DNA from: Crenothrix sp043729335
GTDB lineage: Bacteria; Pseudomonadota; Gammaproteobacteria; Methylococcales; Methylomonadaceae
Assembly (NCBI RefSeq): GCF_043729335.1
Contig: NZ_JAYTLQ010000002.1
Coordinates: 1-64,000 of the forward strand
DNA length: 64,000 nt
Direction: 5' to 3'
In this document: positions 25,906 through 31,702 of the stretch, in pieces
Layout of the letters: each line of letters begins with the position of its first letter
How positions within the stretch are numbered: the first letter of the stretch is position 1
Translations under genes and position numbers: made by a program
Notes under the pieces: model-generated
The model's input: only the letters and a program-made list of their open reading frames with translations
The model's database searches: none
What the model was told of the DNA's origin: nothing

Positions 25906-25922
25906 TGCACCAAAATAGTGAA
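25906..25922. promoter_or_regulatory. NtrC-like site upstream of nrtA
   Basis: TGCACCAAAATAGTGAA matches the NtrC palindrome TGCACC-N5-GGTGCA in the left half fully and in the right half at GTG. It is about 180 bp upstream of the predicted start, a normal enhancer distance for sigma-54 promoters. Confidence 0.5.
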
Positions 25923-25929
25923 CGCGGCG

Positions 25930-26856
25930 TTAAAATAAAAACGTGACAATGGCTTTTAAATGCCCTTGCTCGATAACAGGAATAGCCAGCATGCTGCTTA
26001 AGTTATCCAATTCAGGATTGTATTCAGACTCGTGCAGATTTCCGGTAATCATAGGCATACCGGTCAGCCACACTCGACCTAAAGCGCCCATGCCTTTATT
26101 AACGGTAATGGTTTCAAATATTTCTGCTAGATTATTGCTGGTTTTACTGTAACCGTGCTGGCAAACTAGTTGCTTATTCTCCTGATCTGGAATCCATATT
26201 TGAATGCGCTTGGCAATGGGGGTCGCTTTGGCGGATAAAAATGTCATCACATAACTGCGTCCCTTGTTGGTGCAAACAGGAATACTCAAACCCGTAGTAA
26301 TACCGGCCAGTTGTGCATCGCTGGCGCGGATAAATTCCTCCATCTGGCCAATATCTTCCATTAAAACCGGTAGTCCCGTTTGCCAGGCCAGACCCGGTAG
26401 GCCTTTGCCTTTTGACATATTGACCAGTTTGGACATGTTTTCAAAATAGTCCAGCGATCCGTAATAACCATTCATGACCTGCAAGGTATCCTGGGTTGCA
26501 AGGCTATTGCGCCAGACTTCAATGGCTCCCGCATGTGCTTCATCATCACCGCATAAAAACACCACCACCGCCAACAAAAAATCACCAGAAAAAATGGGCA
26601 GTGCAATGCCGCAGGTCAGGCCTGCCAGCTGCGCGGCAGTAGTGCGTTTAAAGTAGGAATGCTCAAAGCTTCTCAGCACAATAGGGTGGCCAGCAGCCCA
26701 TGCTTTACCCGGTAAGCCTTCGTTGTAGGCAAAATAGTGTTGTTCACTGGCATTTTTAAAATCGGTCAGTGCGCCATATAAGCCGGAGCCAAATTCCAAG
26801 TGTGTGCGTTCTTTGTTCGGTATCCATATTTCAATGACTTTAATAAATGTTTTCAT
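25930..26856 (-). CDS. triple-GAF protein, probable signal partner of the ANTAR regulator
   Basis: 308 residues made of three tandem GAF-like repeats (about 8-101, 111-207 and 217-308). Each shows the series IW(I)P, then G(L)PG-x-(A)W-x-x-G-x-P, an AQLAG helix and a strand ending in FL. Examples are GLPGKAW at 47-53, GLPGLAW at 152-158 and GALGRVW at 258-264. No kinase, cyclase or DNA-binding domain is attached. The gene starts 10 bp after the NasT-like gene and ends just before the nrtA control region. In classical systems NasS (an NrtA relative) inhibits NasT and releases it on nitrate; here the GAF protein occupies that place and may be the sensor. This is an inference from position. Confidence 0.78.
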   Translation of the reverse strand: MKTFIKVIEIWIPNKERTHLEFGSGLYGALTDFKNASEQHYFAYNEGLPGKAWAAGHPIVLRSFEHSYFKRTTAAQLAGLTCGIALPIFSGDFLLAVVVFLCGDDEAHAGAIEVWRNSLATQDTLQVMNGYYGSLDYFENMSKLVNMSKGKGLPGLAWQTGLPVLMEDIGQMEEFIRASDAQLAGITTGLSIPVCTNKGRSYVMTFLSAKATPIAKRIQIWIPDQENKQLVCQHGYSKTSNNLAEIFETITVNKGMGALGRVWLTGMPMITGNLHESEYNPELDNLSSMLAIPVIEQGHLKAIVTFLF

Positions 26857-26866
26857 GGAGTGTTTT

Positions 26867-27436
26867 TTATTTAAGTAATTCAGCCATAGCGATGATATTC
26901 CTGGCCATTTCGCCCAAGGTAATGTTGCGATCCATTGCCAGTTTTCTGAGCGTGTGGTAGGCGACGCCTTCGGTAAAATTTTGGGTTCTCATCAAAATTG
27001 CTTTGGCGCGGTCTATCAGTTTTCGATCTTCAAGTTGGCTACGGGCTTCGTCTAAAGCCTCTTTTAGCAATTGTCTTTGGTTAAACTTTGCGATAGCAAC
27101 CTGAATGATGCTGTTAATGCGTACACCGGTTAAGCCATCGATGATCAAGACGCTGACTTCGGCTTTTACAACTTTGTTGATGGTTTCGTTACAGCAATTG
27201 TTGGCGAACATAATGACGGGCAGGGGGCTATCTTGATTTAAAGCATGTAGGTCGGTAATCAGTGGGTCTGAGGGAGTATCGAGATTAAAAATAATGAGAT
27301 CAGGTCGGCACTCCTTGGCGAGCGTTAAAAATGCAGAGCCGCTCTGCATTTTTAGAAAATCAAAGTTGCATTTGTTAAGTGCTTTTTCTAGTAAAACACT
27401 ATTTACGTTGTTTTCAACTAATAAAACATTTTGCAT
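26867..27436 (-). CDS. NasT-like ANTAR-domain antitermination regulator
   Basis: 189 residues. A receiver-like domain (1-118) is followed by a coiled-coil helix (FNQRQLLKEALDEARSQLED) and an ANTAR domain at about 132-189 (LIDRAKAILMRTQNFTEGVAYHTLRKLAMDRNITLGEMARNI). ANTAR domains bind pairs of hexaloop RNA hairpins and stop terminators forming. The receiver looks non-phosphorylatable: the first acidic pocket reads VENN, the phosphoacceptor position (P minus 4 in NLDTP) is N51, and the conserved Lys is missing. Control is therefore probably by partner binding, as for NasT with NasS. The likely partner is the triple-GAF protein encoded 10 bp downstream. Candidate RNA targets lie in three nearby leaders. 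Confidence 0.88.
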   Translation of the reverse strand: MQNVLLVENNVNSVLLEKALNKCNFDFLKMQSGSAFLTLAKECRPDLIIFNLDTPSDPLITDLHALNQDSPLPVIMFANNCCNETINKVVKAEVSVLIIDGLTGVRINSIIQVAIAKFNQRQLLKEALDEARSQLEDRKLIDRAKAILMRTQNFTEGVAYHTLRKLAMDRNITLGEMARNIIAMAELLK

Positions 27437-27494
27437 ATGCCTGATTTATCGTTAGGGCTGTGTGTTTATGTATTGTTGTTTTACTGGCTTCGTT

Positions 27495-27851
27495 TTATTT
27501 TTCGGACAAGGCATAACCGGCGCTGCCGGATGCAACCACCGAGACAAATACAAAAGCCTCCAAACCGGTATTTTTTGCGCCATGTACTTGGTTAGGTTTG
27601 GCGACGGCAATATCATGAGTTTTGATAGTGCGTACAAGGCCATTACCTAAAAAATATTCAGCTGTGCCCGATAAAACTGTCCAGGTGTCCTGGCCATGTG
27701 GATGAATATGAGGCGAAATTTCTTGGCTTGGCTGCACATGCCATACCACAATCACTGACTCTGGAGTTTGCAGTACAACTGATCGAATAGGTTGGTTTTC
27801 CGAGGGCTGAATGTAGTCAGCAACTGAGAATATTCTTGATTCGATAGTCAT
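27495..27851 (-). CDS. cupin-domain protein, first gene of the ANTAR operon
   Basis: About 118 residues from the ATG at 27851 (AGGA upstream); a TTG at 27857 is also in frame. A single cupin barrel with the metal-site motif SPHIHPHGQDTWTVLSG (histidines 43-48 region) and a second motif KTHDIAVAKPNQVHGAKNTG with His. Metal-dependent small-molecule binding is likely, but the ligand is unknown. It heads the cupin-nasT-GAF transcription unit, 58 bp before the ANTAR gene. It may sense a metabolite or belong to a nearby pathway; there is no direct evidence. Confidence 0.8.
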   Translation of the reverse strand: MTIESRIFSVADYIQPSENQPIRSVVLQTPESVIVVWHVQPSQEISPHIHPHGQDTWTVLSGTAEYFLGNGLVRTIKTHDIAVAKPNQVHGAKNTGLEAFVFVSVVASGSAGYALSEK

Positions 27852-27936
27852 AAACAAGCGTCCTGGGTTTGAGTAATATTATCGGTGCTGGTGGGTTGTT
27901 CCAAAGAGTTGATACATTGCCTGCGTTTTTGCCGGT

Positions 27937-27959
27937 AAAAAAAGATGCGTCCTTGCATC
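27937..27959 (-). terminator. repeat copy 1: hexaloop hairpin plus U-run
   Basis: Minus strand GATGC-AAGGAC-GCATC followed by seven T. The loop has A1 and G4 as in ANTAR targets, and it is the closest of the three copies to the cupin gene. The 5-bp stem is short, so termination strength is uncertain. Confidence 0.6.
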
Positions 27960-28043
27960 ACATCGACATCCAGTCTTCACAGGAGAGGTACAACTTCAAG
28001 CAAAAATGGCGAATAGCGTGCGTTCAGCTTATCCAGTCCCGTT

Positions 28044-28066
28044 AAAAAAAGATGCGTCCTTGCATC
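28044..28066 (-). terminator. repeat copy 2: hexaloop hairpin plus U-run
   Basis: The same 5-bp stem, AAGGAC loop and seven T as copy 1, exactly 107 bp away. Confidence 0.6.
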
Positions 28067-28151
28067 ACATCGACATCCAGTCTTCACAGGAGAGGTACAA
28101 CTTCAAGCAAAAAATAGCGGATAACATGGGTTTAGCTTATCCAGTTCCGTT

Positions 28152-28173
28152 AAAAAAGATGCGTCCTTGCATC
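28152..28173 (-). terminator. repeat copy 3: hexaloop hairpin plus U-run
   Basis: The same stem and loop with six T. It is the first copy met by polymerase from the promoter at 28246-28261, about 60 nt into the transcript. Sequence upstream of the hairpin differs from copies 1 and 2. Confidence 0.6.
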
Positions 28174-28245
28174 ACATCGGCATCTTGTCTATCTGGAGAG
28201 CTAAAACTTCAATAAGTCAAACAGGAAACCCTTTAAAATTAATTA

Positions 28246-28261
28246 AGCAAATATAATGCCA
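28246..28261 (-). promoter_or_regulatory. sigma-54-type promoter for cupin-nasT-GAF
   Basis: Minus strand TGGCATTATATTTGCT with exact GG-N10-GC spacing, close to the consensus TGGCAC-N5-TTGCA. The predicted start is near 28235, just before the tandem repeats. Confidence 0.7.
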
Positions 28262-28392
28262 AATTATAATTTTTGGTCGGTATTATAGAATATTGTTAGT
28301 TTTAATAATGGCTTACGGTAATTTCAACAGCAGGCAGTACATTGGGGTAAAGAACTGTGCCGCATTAATTTTGTGCATAGCTGTTTTTAGAA

Positions 28393-28409
28393 TGCACCAA
28401 ATCGGTGTT
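28393..28409. promoter_or_regulatory. NtrC-like site between divergent sigma-54 promoters
   Basis: TGCACCAAATCGGTGTT fits TGCACC-N5-GGTGCA at ten of the twelve palindrome positions. It lies about 150-230 bp upstream of both predicted promoters and could serve both. Confidence 0.6.
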
Positions 28410-28596
28410 TTTTAGAATTACATTGTGTTAATCCAGATAGCACTTATAAGTTCGCACTGATTTAAAGCGTCTTTGCACAATGAAATGCCGTGATTTTAAA
28501 AATCCGGCATTGTTAATAATTTTTTCAAAAAATCACATGATAAAAAAGACTTTATAAATAATTAGATAGGATTTTTATTGAATGTTAAATTGAAAT

Positions 28597-28612
28597 TGGC
28601 CTTATTATTGCT
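28597..28612 (+). promoter_or_regulatory. sigma-54-type promoter for the sterol-desaturase-like gene
   Basis: TGGCCTTATTATTGCT has exact GG-N10-GC spacing. Transcription would start near 28623, giving a leader of about 155 nt. Confidence 0.6.
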
Positions 28613-28627
28613 TGAGTATAAATGTAA

Positions 28628-28651
28628 GTATGAGACAAAAAAGTCTCATAC
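28628..28651 (+). other. 9-bp perfect hairpin at the start of the leader
   Basis: GTATGAGAC and GTCTCATAC pair around a six-A loop, right after the predicted transcription start. There is no T-run, so it is not a terminator. It could stabilise the 5' end of the mRNA or be a protein-binding site in DNA. Confidence 0.5.
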
Positions 28652-28779
28652 GGTCAAGATGTATTGAAGGGCTGGTTATGTAGCTTGACTACTTTTAACA
28701 GGATTTCATCAAATGGTCATATTTACAGCGTAAGCTTTGATGTAATCCAAATAATCAGACTATTTATGAGGACAAGATC

Positions 28780-29826
28780 ATGTTAAGCGATTATTTATCT
28801 TTAATAGCCATATTTGACTTTCACATAAGATGGCCGAGCTTGTTACCTGAAACTTGGGTGGCACTTTTGCTGCTAGCTTCTTTAGGTGTGTTGATATCGG
28901 CTGAATTACATGCCCCACGCGAAAAACTGAGCAAGAAAAATCTAAAGCAGTCTTATCTCACCAATATGGGGCTGTTTTTGTTTAACAACGTGTTGATGTC
29001 ACTGTTGTCTATCAGTGCGTTGTTTGTACTGGCGCAACATTATGCTGACCGGGGCTTACTCAGCCACTTATCCAGCCCTGTCTTAAAAGTATTGCTGTCT
29101 TTGCTGGCATTGGATTTACTGCTGTATGCCTGGCACAGGGTATGTCACAGCTATGATTGCTTTTGGATGTTTCACAAGGTGCATCACAGCGACGCGGCAT
29201 TAAACGTAACTACAGCGTTTCGGGTACATTTTATAGAGGTATTATTAACCAACAGTCTCAAGGCGCTTTGTATTGCGGTGTTAGGTATAGAAGAAAAGAT
29301 AGTACTGGCTAGCGAGGCTATTACCACCGTGTGCATTTTGTTTCATCACACCAATATCAGCTTTAAGGCAGAAGTATGGCTGGGTAAATTGATTATTATG
29401 CCTTACTTACACAGGGCGCATCACTCAATGCTGCGTAATGAACATGACAATAACTATGGTGCGGTCTTGTCAGTATGGGATCGACTGTTGGGCACGTATA
29501 CCGAAGTTAGCCCTGTTGCTGTGGGCATTAAAGCTTATGTGCCACAAGATATCCTGGGCTTGATTAAAGCGGGATTGACCATTGCAAATCCTGTCGCAAA
29601 TCCAGTGCCATCATTATCTGCATTAATTGACATTCCACCGACGGTACTGGAACACATGATTGCAGAAGCGGCTTATTACAAAGCTGAAAAGCGTGGCTTT
29701 AATCCAGGTAATGATATAAATGACTGGCTGGAAGCTAAAAAGGAGATTATTGCTAAAATTTGCGGTAATAAACCCAATGCAAATAGAAGAGCCCGGAATT
29801 TTCCGCAGCTATTTAAACAGATTTAA
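28780..29826 (+). CDS. sterol desaturase / fatty-acid hydroxylase family membrane protein
   Basis: 348 residues with about four membrane helices. The di-iron histidine boxes are visible: HRVCH near 125, HKVHH near 139 and HRAHH near 213, plus a further FHHTN histidine pair, so a hydroxylase or desaturase with a non-haem di-iron centre is likely. The substrate could be a lipid or a sterol/hopanoid. The last 50 residues (AEAAYYKAEKRGF, DWLEAKKEI) form a DUF2934-like helical tail not usual for this family. A GAGGA ribosome site precedes the ATG. The leader starts at a sigma-54-type promoter divergent from the nasT operon, hinting at nitrogen control. Confidence 0.87.
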   Translation: MLSDYLSLIAIFDFHIRWPSLLPETWVALLLLASLGVLISAELHAPREKLSKKNLKQSYLTNMGLFLFNNVLMSLLSISALFVLAQHYADRGLLSHLSSPVLKVLLSLLALDLLLYAWHRVCHSYDCFWMFHKVHHSDAALNVTTAFRVHFIEVLLTNSLKALCIAVLGIEEKIVLASEAITTVCILFHHTNISFKAEVWLGKLIIMPYLHRAHHSMLRNEHDNNYGAVLSVWDRLLGTYTEVSPVAVGIKAYVPQDILGLIKAGLTIANPVANPVPSLSALIDIPPTVLEHMIAEAAYYKAEKRGFNPGNDINDWLEAKKEIIAKICGNKPNANRRARNFPQLFKQI

Positions 29827-29932
29827 TTACAGCGTTTTCATTCAGGTGAATAACATTAATTATTAGCAGCGGAGTGCAAACCTAGGTTTGTATTCCATCG
29901 AATACAACTAATCAATACTGAAAACGCTGTAA
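29827..29932. repeat. 14-bp inverted repeat between convergent genes
   Basis: TTACAGCGTTTTCA at 29827-29840 and its perfect complement at 29919-29932 enclose 78 bp with an internal CCTAGG palindrome. It lies right after the stop of the desaturase-like gene and before the stop of the MFS gene. It may serve as a bidirectional transcript end. Confidence 0.55.
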
Positions 29933-29975
29933 GTTTCATTGTCTTTTAAACAGGGAACGGTTTACGAAGATAACG

Positions 29976-31574
29976 TTATAGCGGCATCTCAGCAGCAATA
30001 TAGTGAGTGACCTTGGGCGGTGCGTCGCCTTGGTGAAAAGTTAACACCTGATCTTGCAGAATTTTATCTTCATTAGGTGTACGTGCATGATGGCGCAAGT
30101 GTTCTGCCCAGCTGTCTTCCATAAAGTATTCAAGATAGTGGCCCAGATTTTCGGTATTTTCAAAAATCCCCCAACGGTACACGCCATGGCGCATACGCAT
30201 AGCCTTGAGTTGGTGCGCAAGTTTTAAAAAAGTCTGTTTGTCCTGTGGGTTAATCTGGTAACAAATGGTCACCATTACTGGGCCTTGATCAAATTCAATG
30301 CTTTCAGTGGGATGGGGAGCGGGCCAGTGTAATGATGGGGTAAAATCCATTTCACTGCCCTGTTGAAGCTTTACCCTCCATGTGAGCAGCATAAATATTG
30401 CCCCGCCTAAGGCTGCAATATTCAGGGCATAATTAACAGAATAAACATTAGCCAGCCAGCCCCAAAACGCAGAGCCCAGGCTAATACCCAGAAAAAAAAC
30501 CATCAAAAAAACCGAAAGTCCTCTGGCCCTTACCCAATCTGGCAATGATTGTTGTGCTGATACATTGACACTCGATAACACTAGCACCCAGCAAATCCCT
30601 AGCATAAAGCCCGCCAATAAAGCGTAGCCTTGGGAAGTGGCTATAGCGAAATAAGCGCTGATTACCGCAAGCCCAAAAGAACCTATCATGACTAGCGTAT
30701 TAACGGTAAGCCAGCGTTTGAAGGTTGGCAGACTAAAGCCAGTCCACGCACCTCCTACCCCTATGGCTGTCATTAAAAAGCCAAAAAAGTTAGCATCCCC
30801 CTGCAAATTGGTTTTAACAATAAGCGGAATTAATCCCCAGAAAGCATTGGCAAAAAACATAAAACCAAACGCATGCAACATGCTGGCTTGCAAAGGTTTA
30901 CTAAATAAGGAGTAACGGATGCCGGTGCGCATTGCACGCCACACTTTTTCGGGGGGAATAGAGGAGTCAGCAGTTTTTAGCATCTGCTTCCAAAAAAACA
31001 TAGCCAGAATAATGGCAATAAAACTCAATGCATTGGCAGCAAATGGAACCGCCAAACCATAACGGGTTACCAATATTCCGGCTATGGCAGGGCCTATGGC
31101 TCGGCTAAGATTAATATTAATACTACCCAGTGCTATGGCTTGGGAGAGATGTATTTTAGACACGGTGCCAGGAATTAAAGATTGCCAGGCGGGGGCACTG
31201 AACGCTGCGCCTGCACCCATTAAAAAGGTGTAGCACAGCAAACTGAGCGGTGAAACGTCCTTTTTAAACACCATGAGTGCAAATGTAGCTCCCGCCAGCA
31301 TCATTAATGCATTAGCAGTAACAATGAGTTTGCGACGGTCAATAATATCTGCCAAGGCTCCAGCTGGTAAAGCGAGTAGAAAAAACGGCAAAGTGGTAGA
31401 CGATTGCACCAACGCCACCATAAGTGGCGAGGTTTTTAAATCGGCCATTAGCCAGCTGGCGGCAACAGAATTCATCCAGGTGCCGGTATTGGAAATAAAA
31501 GCGGCCAACCAAAATAGTCTAAATGCGCCGTATTTAAAAGGTGTGAGTGCTGATTCCCTGGTTTTCATACGCAC
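29976..31574 (-). CDS. MFS transporter of the MFS_3 (enterobactin-exporter-like) type
   Basis: 532 residues. About 12 membrane helices cover residues 15-405, with the family start FRLFWLAAFISNTGTWMNSVAASWLM and the loop motif ALADIIDRRKLI. The last 120 residues form a soluble ferredoxin-like domain (VMVTICYQINPQDKQTFLKLAHQL, GVYRWGIFEN, YLEYFMEDSWAEHLRHHAR) as in antibiotic-biosynthesis monooxygenases, a known C-terminal part of the MFS_3 family. Export of a small secondary metabolite or siderophore is the usual role; the substrate here is unknown. No biosynthetic genes are adjacent. It is convergent with the desaturase-like gene. Confidence 0.86.
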   Translation of the reverse strand: MRMKTRESALTPFKYGAFRLFWLAAFISNTGTWMNSVAASWLMADLKTSPLMVALVQSSTTLPFFLLALPAGALADIIDRRKLIVTANALMMLAGATFALMVFKKDVSPLSLLCYTFLMGAGAAFSAPAWQSLIPGTVSKIHLSQAIALGSININLSRAIGPAIAGILVTRYGLAVPFAANALSFIAIILAMFFWKQMLKTADSSIPPEKVWRAMRTGIRYSLFSKPLQASMLHAFGFMFFANAFWGLIPLIVKTNLQGDANFFGFLMTAIGVGGAWTGFSLPTFKRWLTVNTLVMIGSFGLAVISAYFAIATSQGYALLAGFMLGICWVLVLSSVNVSAQQSLPDWVRARGLSVFLMVFFLGISLGSAFWGWLANVYSVNYALNIAALGGAIFMLLTWRVKLQQGSEMDFTPSLHWPAPHPTESIEFDQGPVMVTICYQINPQDKQTFLKLAHQLKAMRMRHGVYRWGIFENTENLGHYLEYFMEDSWAEHLRHHARTPNEDKILQDQVLTFHQGDAPPKVTHYIAAEMPL

Positions 31575-31702
31575 CTGTGCTTAAATCAAGATCAGCTTTG
31601 GGAGGCCAAACTGTGTTGACCTGTGTTATTAAGCTTAAATAGCGATTACTATTTTCTGATAAGGAGCTTGTTCAGTGCTTGAAGTTCCTTTAGCGCCTAC
31701 AA

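Larger units (their letters stand above)
27932..28215 (-). repeat. three tandem 107-bp repeats in the cupin-nasT leader
   Basis: Three direct copies with a 107-bp period (starting about 27932, 28039 and 28147). The first two are nearly identical over their length, and the third has diverged after about 40 bp. Each copy contains GATGC-N6-GCATC next to a run of A. On the minus strand this is a hairpin with loop AAGGAC followed by TTTTTT. The copies lie between a predicted sigma-54 promoter and the cupin gene, so the transcript would pass three similar stop signals in series. Confidence 0.9.
28262..28779. other. divergent control region, no gene
   Basis: AT-rich DNA between two diverging sigma-54-type promoters. 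It carries an NtrC-like palindrome at 28393-28409 and a hairpin at 28628-28651. No supported coding region was seen on either strand. Confidence 0.5.

Noticed and set aside
27932..28215. Tandem repeats as a CRISPR array
   Set aside because: The period is 107 bp with no short repeat/unique spacer pattern, whole units are similar to each other, and no cas gene is near.
28006..28215. 69-codon plus-strand frame across the 107-bp repeats
   Set aside because: It merely translates the repeat units; the repeats make more sense as RNA elements on the other strand.
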